In this document: piece by piece, positions 43,981 through 52,276 of the stretch
Position numbering within the stretch: position 1 is the first letter of the stretch
How the letters are laid out: every line of letters begins with the position of its first letter
Source: DATCJA01 sp963814955
GTDB lineage: Bacteria; Acidobacteriota; Vicinamibacteria; Vicinamibacterales; UBA2999
Assembly: GCA_963814955.1 (NCBI GenBank)
Contig: CAWFEX010000013.1
Span: forward strand, 186,001 to 250,000
DNA: 64,000 nucleotides
Direction: 5' to 3'
Program-made: the position numbers and the translations under genes
The notes under the pieces: model-generated
What the model was told of the DNA's origin: nothing
Seen by the model: only the letters and a program-made list of their open reading frames with translations
Databases searched by the model: none

Positions 43981-46863
43981 ATGGATTTCTCGAAAAAGAA
44001 CCTGAAAATCCTGGATGGCGCGGGAAAGCTCAGTGTCGGACTGCACGCCGGCGATCTGGACGAGCCACTGACCAGAACGGACAAGCCGCTGCTTGCCCTG
44101 GGCGTCGACGTCGCACCGGGGCAGGCCCTGTCACTCGGTCATTCGGACACTGTCAAGGTGTCGTTCGGCACCGAAACGGCGGTCGCGTTGAGGCCGTTCT
44201 GGTCGGGCGTTGGGGCCGTGCGCGATCTCGCATGCGTCGGGTTGGACACATACTTCGACGAGCCCGCGCACGGAAAACGGCTGATTCTTCTCTTCGATGT
44301 CGGGGGCGAGGCTGACGCGAGCGCAAAGATGGCCGCGAGCTTTGGCGTCCTTTCAGCAGGCCTCACCATTGGCGCCGGCGCCGACGCGCGATATCTGTTC
44401 GCGCGCTCGTTTGCCGACACCACGACAGCGACCGAAGTACTGAAGGACTTCTTCACGTCGATGCGGCTGCCGGGACAGATAGCGGAGCCGTTGGCGGATG
44501 ACGAAGTCATTGTGCTGGAGTACGGTGGTTATGCGTCGTTGGGCGCCTCGCTGGGGTATGGCTATCAGATCAAGGGCGCACCCTCCTTCGAGGTCGGCCA
44601 GCTTCGTGTGACGGAAAGCTATGCCTTCAGTCTGATGGCCAAAGCGGGTCTGTCGGCGAAGGTTGCGGGGCGTTTCCGAATCGCCGTGCGCGCAGGGTCG
44701 GAAGCCGGCTGGGTTCGCGTCGATCTCCATCGGACGAGCACGAACACGTTCGCCATCGCTGCCGACGTCAAGGCAACGGCGACCCTGAAGCCGACGGATT
44801 TCCCCGCGACGACCGACGAGTTGCTGGAAGCGCTGCTTGGACTTCGGGCCCGCAACTTCCTGAACCTGCTGCAGGATGTCCGCACCTACACGGATTTTGC
44901 TCAGCTTCAGTCGCGCCTCGACACACTGGCTGAGGGTTTCATCGAGAAGCTCGTCGGCAAGGGGTTCGACGAGCTCGAGCAGCGCACGAACTTCGACGAG
45001 CTGCTGGGGAAGGCGCACCGCGTTGCCGATGCCTATGCCAGGGCCGGCGACCACGCAATCGCACTGTTCGACCGCTACTACGATCCCGCCACGAAGAACG
45101 TCCAGACCGCTCTCAAAGACGCATTGAAGCAAATCACGAAAGCCACTCAGTGGAAGCGGTTCGAAGGCGACATCGACCCGACGCTCTGGGCAGTCGTCAA
45201 CCAGCTGACCGGTGGAGATCCGCTTGGCTTTGCATTGAAAATCGCGAAGCCCGGCGGACTCACCTCACTCGCCGACTTGCAGAATCGCGCCTCTGACATC
45301 CTCGACCAGATTCAGAGCGACGCCCATAAGGAGATCCTGGAGGTCATCGGCCTCGCCAAATCACATTTTCCACTCGACGGGTTCGTGACGGCGCTGGCCG
45401 GTGTCGACGGCCCCGCGCTGCGTACGCTCACGGCACGACCGCTGCTCGGTTTCGTGGAACGCATCACCGGCAAGGCGGTCAAGGGGCTCTCCGCGAGCGA
45501 GGTCGGTCAGGTCGCGCGTCGTCTGAACGAGGTGCTCGGCCGGCTCGAGGAGGCGAAGAAGACATTTCACACCCGAATCGTTGAAACGCTTACGCAGTCG
45601 GCGGAGTTCGAGCTTCACGCGGGATACAGCCGCGCGCGCGAGCACGATGCGCTCGTCTCGGTCGAGATCGATCTGCGGGCCTCCGAGTTGATTCGAGCTG
45701 CGGCGCACGGCGACTTCGCGACCGTGCTGGCATCGGCGTCTACCGGCCGGGTCAGGGTTCGCGACGGCGTGCTGACGCGCAAGCTGCAGACGCAAAGCAA
45801 GTTGTCGGTCCACGTTGTCGGATGGCATACGGACTGGATCTACGACGCCGTCGATCGGCTGCTCGTCGAGTCCGAGCAGCGGATCGTCGCCGAAGAGGGC
45901 AATCAGTTGACCGTCATGACGACAATCGAAATGCAGCGGGAGAAGGAGACGAAGCGCGGACGCGACCGGGCCCGCGAGCGCATCTATACGAATCTCGTGC
46001 TGCGCTTTCTCGGGGAGTCGAGTGGCGCGGTGGCCTTTGACGCAAAGAACCGGTCCTATTTGATCGACTCGATCACGGGAATGTCCTCCCGGTATCAGCT
46101 GGTGTTCGACGACGAACGGACGACGCCCTCCGAGTTGGCGCAGTACCTCAGCTTCGCGGACGATTTCGGTTTGGCTACTTCCGACGCGGCGGCGGAGGCA
46201 GCGCTGGCGCAATTGCTGCCGCGCGATGCGAACGGTGACTTCGGCCGGGTCTCGGTGAGTTACGACGTGCGTTTTACAGAGGCCGGTCTGCAGGCATTTC
46301 TCCAGCGGCCGTTTGCCGCCACGGATGAAGCGAGAGTCCGGCGCCTCTTGCGGCTGATTGTCCTGGGAAACTACGTGAGCCGCTCACATCGTCTGGCGCA
46401 GCGCGGGTGGGCATATTGGACACCGGGCGTGCGCGAGCAGTGGAAGTCGCAGGGCCCGAATTTCGCGAGCCATTTCGCGCGTGAGTTCTCGCCAATTGCG
46501 CCCTCGCCGTTGCGAAACCTCACAGCCCCGCCCAAGGCAACGCTCGACGGCACCGATTTGCGTCAACTCGACACGCTGTATCGCATCGAGGACAGCCTCG
46601 TGAAGGCGTTTTCGGAGCTGAGCCGACTTCTGGCGCTGAAGAATCGAACGCCCGCTGAGTATGAGAAGGGGCTATCGGACTTCGGGACGGCGCTGAAACA
46701 TTTCGACAGCATGGACGAAGGTGAAAACACGATGTTTGCCGTGCTCGATCGAATGATTCAGGATGCGTTGCCGCCTGGCGCGACCGATCGGCATCGCAAC
46801 TCCAGTATGACGGTCAAATCGCGCATGAACGGCGCAGAAACCACTCGGGTGCTGGTGGCGTAA
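43981..46863 (+). CDS. 960-residue protein of unknown function
   Basis: I do not recognise any family. There is no signal peptide and no convincing membrane helix, so it should be cytoplasmic. Residues 1-300 are beta-rich (VDVAPGQALSLGHSDTVKV, GGYASLGASLGYGYQIKG, AFSLMAKAGLSAKVAGRF). Residues 310-600 are mostly helical (LQSRLDTLAEGFIEKLVGKG, LNEVLGRLEEAKKTFHTRI). The last third is mixed, with EMQREKETKRGRDRARERI and a final helical part. Composition and codon use look like the neighbours, so recent transfer is not suggested. It stands after the DUF3616 gene and alone before a 129-nt gap. Confidence 0.75.
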   Translation: MDFSKKNLKILDGAGKLSVGLHAGDLDEPLTRTDKPLLALGVDVAPGQALSLGHSDTVKVSFGTETAVALRPFWSGVGAVRDLACVGLDTYFDEPAHGKRLILLFDVGGEADASAKMAASFGVLSAGLTIGAGADARYLFARSFADTTTATEVLKDFFTSMRLPGQIAEPLADDEVIVLEYGGYASLGASLGYGYQIKGAPSFEVGQLRVTESYAFSLMAKAGLSAKVAGRFRIAVRAGSEAGWVRVDLHRTSTNTFAIAADVKATATLKPTDFPATTDELLEALLGLRARNFLNLLQDVRTYTDFAQLQSRLDTLAEGFIEKLVGKGFDELEQRTNFDELLGKAHRVADAYARAGDHAIALFDRYYDPATKNVQTALKDALKQITKATQWKRFEGDIDPTLWAVVNQLTGGDPLGFALKIAKPGGLTSLADLQNRASDILDQIQSDAHKEILEVIGLAKSHFPLDGFVTALAGVDGPALRTLTARPLLGFVERITGKAVKGLSASEVGQVARRLNEVLGRLEEAKKTFHTRIVETLTQSAEFELHAGYSRAREHDALVSVEIDLRASELIRAAAHGDFATVLASASTGRVRVRDGVLTRKLQTQSKLSVHVVGWHTDWIYDAVDRLLVESEQRIVAEEGNQLTVMTTIEMQREKETKRGRDRARERIYTNLVLRFLGESSGAVAFDAKNRSYLIDSITGMSSRYQLVFDDERTTPSELAQYLSFADDFGLATSDAAAEAALAQLLPRDANGDFGRVSVSYDVRFTEAGLQAFLQRPFAATDEARVRRLLRLIVLGNYVSRSHRLAQRGWAYWTPGVREQWKSQGPNFASHFAREFSPIAPSPLRNLTAPPKATLDGTDLRQLDTLYRIEDSLVKAFSELSRLLALKNRTPAEYEKGLSDFGTALKHFDSMDEGENTMFAVLDRMIQDALPPGATDRHRNSSMTVKSRMNGAETTRVLVA

Positions 46864-46992
46864 GAGAGGGTCGAGCTCCATCGCTTTGACACATCGCGGA
46901 ATCGCCGTTGTTCCGGCCTGGCTTCTGGGTTAAGGTGTGGCAGCTTTTCAACGAACACGGCGGTTAACCGCCGCAATCCAGCAGGAAACTCT

Positions 46993-47907
46993 ATGCGCAC
47001 GATGTTATTTGCTCTGGCCGTCCTCGCGATCGCGTCGATCGTTGCCACCAGCTCGGCTCAGACGCCGTCAGCCCCCGATCCGCTCGCGATCGGCGGCAAG
47101 GATACCGCGTGGTTCATGGACCGCGTCGGCCGGCCGGATACCGACAGCGAGCCGCAGGCCCCGTTCAAGATCATGGGCAACGTCTACTATGTGGGCGCCA
47201 ACAACATCGCCTCGATTCTGGTTGCCACACCGCAGGGCCACATCCTGCTGGATACTGGCACGCAGAAGATGGCGGCGGTCGTCTTCCCGAACATCGTCAA
47301 GCTTGGCTTCAAGCCGGCCGACATCAAGGTGATGCTGATCTCGCACGCGCACTACGACCACATGGAAACGATGGAGACGATTCGCCGCATTACCGGAGCG
47401 ACGGTGGCGGCGCTGGAAGCCGAGGTCCCGTCGCTGGTCAGCGGCCACGACCTTTCGTCGACCGAGACGTGGGGCCACGAGCCGATCCAGGTTGGCCGTG
47501 TCCTCAAGACCGGGGAAGACATCCATCTGGGAGGGTCAACGGTCAAAGTGATTTGGACGCCCGGCCATACACTCGGCGCGGCCGCCTATTTCATCACCAC
47601 GCAGGAGGACGGGAGGACCTATCAGATTGTCTACGGCGGCCCGCCCGGACCGATCACCGGCGATCCGAAATATGACACCCGCCCGGAGGACGCCTTCAAT
47701 TCTTACAAGGCGCTGCGCGCGATGAATCCCGACATCCTGATTTCCGGCCACCCGCAGAATCTTTTCAAGGGCAAGCTGGAAGCGCTGTGGGCCAACAAGC
47801 GCCCGAGTCCGCTGGCTCTGGCTCCCGGACAGTGGGCCAAGATGGTCGACGACTCCGAGGCGAACTACAAGAAGCGCCTGACGGCGTCGACCACGTCGTC
47901 ACGGTGA
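46993..47907 (+). CDS. Subclass B3-like metallo-beta-lactamase-fold protein, secreted
   Basis: This is a 304-residue exported protein (ATG 46993, signal peptide to TSSAQTP). The zinc ligands of subclass B3 are all in place: HAHYDH (His118, His120, Asp122, His123), His192 in WTPGHTLGA and His253 in SGHPQN. Length and the start of the mature chain (WFMDRVGRPDTDSEPQAPFKI, NVYYVGANNIASILVATPQG) match environmental B3 enzymes. Whether it hydrolyses beta-lactams or another ester or lactone cannot be told. The neighbour is a TonB receptor, with a REP cluster in between. Confidence 0.82.
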   Translation: MRTMLFALAVLAIASIVATSSAQTPSAPDPLAIGGKDTAWFMDRVGRPDTDSEPQAPFKIMGNVYYVGANNIASILVATPQGHILLDTGTQKMAAVVFPNIVKLGFKPADIKVMLISHAHYDHMETMETIRRITGATVAALEAEVPSLVSGHDLSSTETWGHEPIQVGRVLKTGEDIHLGGSTVKVIWTPGHTLGAAAYFITTQEDGRTYQIVYGGPPGPITGDPKYDTRPEDAFNSYKALRAMNPDILISGHPQNLFKGKLEALWANKRPSPLALAPGQWAKMVDDSEANYKKRLTASTTSSR

Positions 47908-47916
47908 CCGTTGGAC

Positions 47917-48075
47917 GTAGTGTCCGGCTTTAGCCTGACCCCACGCTGACCCTCGCACGTAGTGTCCGGCTTTAACCGGTTGTACGTAGTGTCCGGCTTT
48001 AGCCGGACCCGTCGTACGCAGTGTCCGGCTTCAGCGGAACCATCCGCAGATGTAGTGTCCGGCTTTAGCCGGACC
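47917..48075. repeat. Five head-to-tail REP-type units upstream of the third TonB receptor
   Basis: Units begin at 47917, 47959, 47986, 48018 and 48052. The complete form is GTAGTGTCCGGC, loop TTTA, GCCGGACC. Units at 47917, 47959 and 48018 carry base changes that weaken the stem. Spacing is irregular (27-42 nt), unlike a CRISPR array. Confidence 0.8.
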
Positions 48076-48083
48076 TGATATCC

Positions 48084-50456
48084 ATGAAAACGTGGTCGCT
48101 CCGTTTCATCTTCGTCGCCGTGGTTTCGCTCATTCCGGGCGCCCTGGCAGCGCAACCGCAGTCGGCGATTATCCGTGGTCGTGTAGCTGGTGCGGATGGT
48201 CAACCGGTTGCCGGTGCCGCGGTAACACTGCTCGATCGCCTCGGATCGCCTATCGCGGCCACACAAACGGAAGCTGACGGTAGTTTTCAGCTGGAGAACG
48301 TGCCGCCGGGCACTTACACACTGCTTGCCGAAGCCCCCCCACAACGATCGGACGCCCGCGTGGTCGCCGTGCAGACGCCACTGCCGATCGATGTCCAACT
48401 GACGCTGGCGGCTCATGTCGCCGAGAGTGTGATCGTTCAGGGCACCGCGGAAGCGCAGGTGACAACGCGCATGACCATCGCAGGAGACGCGATTCGTCAG
48501 CTGCCGACGCGGATGCCCAGTCGAGGCGTACAGCAGGTGCTCGCCACTTTGCCGGGCTGGGGCAGCGAGGATAACGGGCTGCTTCACGTCCGCGGTGTCG
48601 ATGACGGTGTCCTGTATGTCGAGGACGGTTTGCCCGTGTACGACCGCATGGATGCGTTGTTTGGCATTGCGCCCGACCCGGCGAGCATCGGCAGCCTGAA
48701 TGTGCTGACCGGATATATCCCGCCGGAGTACGGGCTCAAGTCCGGCGCCGTGATCGAAGTGCAGTCATCGACGACGCCACGCACAGCGTGGGTCGGCACG
48801 GTCGATACAGGAATCGGCAGCGATGCTGTCCGGTCGCTGCGAGGGTTCGGCGAGGGACCTGTTGGGGGCCGCGCGAACCTTGGTGTGAGTGTCACATCGG
48901 ACCGGTCGGACCGATTTCTCGATCCGGTGCATCCCGATAATCTTCACAACGAAGGTAACGTCCTTTCGAGTGAGGTGCATTTGAATGTGCTCGCGACCGA
49001 CGCGAACCTCGTCAAGGTCGATGTAACGGGCGGACGCTCGCGCTATGAGGTCCCGCATGGGGAAGCGCAGGAGGACGCCGGACAGGACCAGCGACAGCGT
49101 GTGGTGCAGCACTCGCAATCTGCCTCGTGGCAACGCGCCTGGTCGGATGCCGCCGTCTCGCGCCTGGCGGCGTATCGCCGCCATGTTGACGCGGACCTGC
49201 TGGGCAGCCCCGGCGACCTGCCGCTTTCAGCCCGCTCCGATCGTCAGCAGGCCCGAACCGGATTGATCGCCGGTCTGACGTACGAGCGAAGGCGCCACAC
49301 CCTCAAGTTCGGATTCGAAGTCGGGCATCTCACGCTGCGGGAGGACTTCAGTTTCGCAGTGACGAATCCGCAGAAGGCGGAAGCCGCCGGGATTAGCGAA
49401 CGCGCGGCCGAATTCGGAGTCGCCAATCCGTTCCGTTTTGCCGATCAAACGAACCGCGGCCAATGGTCTTTCTACGCACAGGACCGGGTTCGGGGGACGG
49501 ATCGGTTCACCGTGGACTTCGGACTCCGCTTCGATCGGACGCACCTCCTGATCCCCGCATCGCAGTGGAGCCCCCGCGTCGGTGTGGCGTATGCGTGGCC
49601 CGGCGCAACGACGACGCTGCGGGCGTCGTTGAACCGTTTCTTTCAACCACCACAGCCGGAGCATTTGCTCCTGGCGTCGTCAGCCGGGGCGCGAGCGCTG
49701 TCGCCGTTTGCGGCCGAGGCGAGTAGTGGCAACAGCGGCGGCGCCGATCTTGAACCCGAGCGTCAGACCGCGTGGGAGGTGGGTATCGATCGCTGGTTTG
49801 CGGGCGCGATCAGGCTGGATACGGCGTACTGGTCGCGACACGTCCGCAATTACGCGGACCCGAACGTCTTTTTTGGCACGACAATCATCTTTCCGAACAG
49901 CGTGGCGAGCGGTACCGCGCGAGGCTGGGATTTACGCGTCGAGGTACCCAGGTATCGCGGCTGGTCGTCGTATGCCAGCTACACACTGTCGAAAGTGGAG
50001 CAGGTTGGCCCGATCAACGGCGGACTCTTCCTGGAAGAACATAGCCTCGAGATCAGCGCCGGCACGCGCTTCACACCGGATCATGACCAACGCCATCTCG
50101 GCGCGGCCGGCCTTATCTATCAGAGCGGTGGTCGCGGGTTTTCTGCGTCTGTCGCCGCACGGTACGAGAGCGGCACACCGCTCGAAGTCGACGACGACGA
50201 TATAGCGGACTTGACGAAGCGCCCCGGCGCCGAGCTCGTAGACTCCGAAAAAGGCCGTGTCCGGGCGAGGACCGTTTTCGACCTGAGTCTCTCGCAAACG
50301 CTGCATCGGGGTCGACGGATAGATACGTCGGTCCGCCTCAGCGTCCTGAATCTCGCGAATCACGCATTTGCGCTGAATTTTGGCAATCCATTCAGCGGCA
50401 CGCATTTCGGCGCCCCGCGCACGCTGCGGGCGGATCTACGTATCGGGCTGAGATAA
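48084..50456 (+). CDS. TonB-dependent receptor with carboxypeptidase-regulatory N-terminus
   Basis: This is a 790-residue intact receptor. The signal peptide ends ALAAQPQS; the carboxypeptidase-regulatory-like domain spans about 30-110 (VAGADGQPVAGAAVTLLD, VPPGTYTLLAEAP); the plug has QQVLATLPGW and LLHVRGVDDGVLYVEDGLP; the barrel follows from about 230. The last residues RADLRIGLR lack the usual terminal Phe. It is shorter than the Oar-like receptors at 1 and 28617 and closer to ordinary siderophore- or oligomer-type receptors. The start at 48084 lies 9 nt after a REP unit; no clear ribosome site remains. Confidence 0.87.
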   Translation: MKTWSLRFIFVAVVSLIPGALAAQPQSAIIRGRVAGADGQPVAGAAVTLLDRLGSPIAATQTEADGSFQLENVPPGTYTLLAEAPPQRSDARVVAVQTPLPIDVQLTLAAHVAESVIVQGTAEAQVTTRMTIAGDAIRQLPTRMPSRGVQQVLATLPGWGSEDNGLLHVRGVDDGVLYVEDGLPVYDRMDALFGIAPDPASIGSLNVLTGYIPPEYGLKSGAVIEVQSSTTPRTAWVGTVDTGIGSDAVRSLRGFGEGPVGGRANLGVSVTSDRSDRFLDPVHPDNLHNEGNVLSSEVHLNVLATDANLVKVDVTGGRSRYEVPHGEAQEDAGQDQRQRVVQHSQSASWQRAWSDAAVSRLAAYRRHVDADLLGSPGDLPLSARSDRQQARTGLIAGLTYERRRHTLKFGFEVGHLTLREDFSFAVTNPQKAEAAGISERAAEFGVANPFRFADQTNRGQWSFYAQDRVRGTDRFTVDFGLRFDRTHLLIPASQWSPRVGVAYAWPGATTTLRASLNRFFQPPQPEHLLLASSAGARALSPFAAEASSGNSGGADLEPERQTAWEVGIDRWFAGAIRLDTAYWSRHVRNYADPNVFFGTTIIFPNSVASGTARGWDLRVEVPRYRGWSSYASYTLSKVEQVGPINGGLFLEEHSLEISAGTRFTPDHDQRHLGAAGLIYQSGGRGFSASVAARYESGTPLEVDDDDIADLTKRPGAELVDSEKGRVRARTVFDLSLSQTLHRGRRIDTSVRLSVLNLANHAFALNFGNPFSGTHFGAPRTLRADLRIGLR

Positions 50457-50473
50457 CGGAAAAGAAGTCGCAC

Positions 50474-50504
50474 GTAGTGTCCGGCTTTAGCTTTAGCCGG
50501 ACCC
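50474..50504. repeat. REP-type hairpin with duplicated loop segment
   Basis: GTAGTGTCCGGC is followed by TTTAGCTTTA and then GCCGGACC, so the usual loop is present twice. It lies between the convergent TonB receptor and ankyrin gene ends. Confidence 0.65.
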
Positions 50505-50509
50505 GTGCC

Positions 50510-52276
50510 TCATTGACAGAGCGTCACGACACAGATTGACAGGATGTTGCGATTCTCCGGTGGCACCGGAAGGCCACGCTCGAGCAGCAGCTTTCGGATG
50601 AGCGCCGCCGTCTCCGGATACGCGACCGCGGACTGCACGCCCACCCGAACGAGACCCTCCGCGTAGTCGAGTGCCTGCCACCTGTATCCGGCCGCGACCG
50701 AGCCTACTCGTTCCGTGTCGCGGCTGCCGCGATCGCGGGTCTCGAGCCGGGCGCCGCGGTCGACGAGCAGTTGGACGAGGGGATTGCGACCCTTGAGCGC
50801 TGCGCCCATCAGCGGCGTGCGGCCGTCATTGTTCGCGTGGTTGGGGTCGAGGCCAAGATCCAGCAGCATGCGGATCGCTTCGAGGTTCTCCTCCCGTGAT
50901 CGTTCAAACGTCACGCCCTCGACCCAGCCTATGCCGGCGGCCGCCGTCAGCGCGGTGTCGCCGTTCGCGGTCGCGATGTTCGGATCCGCCCCATATTGCA
51001 GCAGCAGCTTCAGCAGCTCGGTATCTCCCGACTGGGCTGTCCGGACGAACGCGGTGGCGCCTTCTTCAAAGAACCACTGCATCGTGAAGATCGTGCGCGT
51101 AAGCGTGTTCTGGCTGACCCGCGCGTTCGGATTCGCGCCTCTGTCAAGCAGGAGCTTGATGAGCTCCAAGTGATCCCGATCAGGCTTCGGGACAGGATAG
51201 TCGCCGCCCTCGATGTTGCGGTTGTCCGTGGCCAGATAAAGCGGCGTCCAGGCGCCCTTGTTGGCGAGGTTGACGTCGGCGCCGCGCTCGATGAGCAGCG
51301 CCGCCAGCGCGTAGTTGCGGTTGTTGATCGCGGTCAGCAGCGGTGTCCAGCCATACTCGGTGGTCTGGTTGACGTCAGCGCCCGCATCCAGCAGCGCCAG
51401 TGCGGATTCGATGTCGCCTTCGCGCGCGGCAAAGACCAGGGCGGTCAGCCCGCCGCCGCCGCTCCCGACCAACCCCGCCAGAATCGGCACATTGTCGTCG
51501 TTGTCGTCAGCCGGGATGCGCGCCTGCGGCCCGTCGGGAACGAGCTCCTGCCGGCGTTCGAGCTCGAGCTGCTCGGCGTAGGTGCGTCCTCCTTCGGCCG
51601 CGCGGCGACGCCGGACCTGCGCCTCCTCGACACTCTTGACGTTCAATCGCGGCGCGAAATAGTTCTGTGGCAGGCCCGCCGGGCCCGACTTCACCCCCGG
51701 GTTCGCACCGGCCGCGAGCAGCACCCTTACCGCCTCCGAATGACGCTCGGTGACCGCCCACATGAGCGCTGTTGTCCCTCGGAGATCTTCGCGCGCGTTG
51801 ATGTCCACGCGCGCGGCGACCAGTCGTTTGATGAGATCAACTTGACCATTGCGCGCCGCAAACATCAGCATCGTCTCGCCGTTGGGACCGCGTTCCTTCG
51901 GATCGGCTCCCGCTTTCAGCAGCCGCTCCACCATCCGCACACTGCCGTGGAGGCATGCCATCGCCAGCGGCGTCACCTCCTCGCGCGTCACCACGCGGAC
52001 ATTCGCTCCCGCTGCAATGAGCAGATCTGCCGCCTCGAGATCGTCGCGATACACCGCCCAATGAAGGGCCGTCGAGCCGTCTACCTGGCGCGCGTTGACG
52101 TCGGCGTTTTTCCGGATCAGCGTGCGCAATGCAGCCGTGTCGCCGCGCATCACGGCGTCGGCAACGTCGCTGGCACGCGCCTCGACGCCGACAACGGCAA
52201 ACGCCACCGCGCACGCGAAAAGGGCCCGCCCTACGGTTATGAAACAGGTTCTCGTCACTTCAGGCACTCTAGGCAC
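50510..52276 (-). CDS. Exported ankyrin-repeat protein
   Basis: This is a 588-residue protein starting at GTG 52276, which shares one base with the stop of the DUF1552 gene. The signal-like segment is VGRALFACAVAFAVVGVEARA. Ankyrin repeats follow in two blocks: about residues 40-210 (DGSTALHWAVYRDDLEAADLLIA, NGETMLMFAARNGQVDLIK) and about 275-530 (YGWTPLLTAINNRNYALAALL, NGDTALTAAAGIGWVEGV). A charged linker with EEAQVRRRRAAEGGRTYAEQ separates them. Ankyrin proteins often follow DUF1592/DUF1552 genes in Acidobacteriota. A scaffold role for secreted partners is likely but unproven. Confidence 0.88.
   Translation of the reverse strand: MPRVPEVTRTCFITVGRALFACAVAFAVVGVEARASDVADAVMRGDTAALRTLIRKNADVNARQVDGSTALHWAVYRDDLEAADLLIAAGANVRVVTREEVTPLAMACLHGSVRMVERLLKAGADPKERGPNGETMLMFAARNGQVDLIKRLVAARVDINAREDLRGTTALMWAVTERHSEAVRVLLAAGANPGVKSGPAGLPQNYFAPRLNVKSVEEAQVRRRRAAEGGRTYAEQLELERRQELVPDGPQARIPADDNDDNVPILAGLVGSGGGGLTALVFAAREGDIESALALLDAGADVNQTTEYGWTPLLTAINNRNYALAALLIERGADVNLANKGAWTPLYLATDNRNIEGGDYPVPKPDRDHLELIKLLLDRGANPNARVSQNTLTRTIFTMQWFFEEGATAFVRTAQSGDTELLKLLLQYGADPNIATANGDTALTAAAGIGWVEGVTFERSREENLEAIRMLLDLGLDPNHANNDGRTPLMGAALKGRNPLVQLLVDRGARLETRDRGSRDTERVGSVAAGYRWQALDYAEGLVRVGVQSAVAYPETAALIRKLLLERGLPVPPENRNILSICVVTLCQ

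Noticed and set aside
47917..48075. CRISPR-like array before the TonB receptor
   Set aside because: Repeat spacing is irregular, spacers are too short, each repeat is itself a GTAG hairpin, and no cas gene is present.
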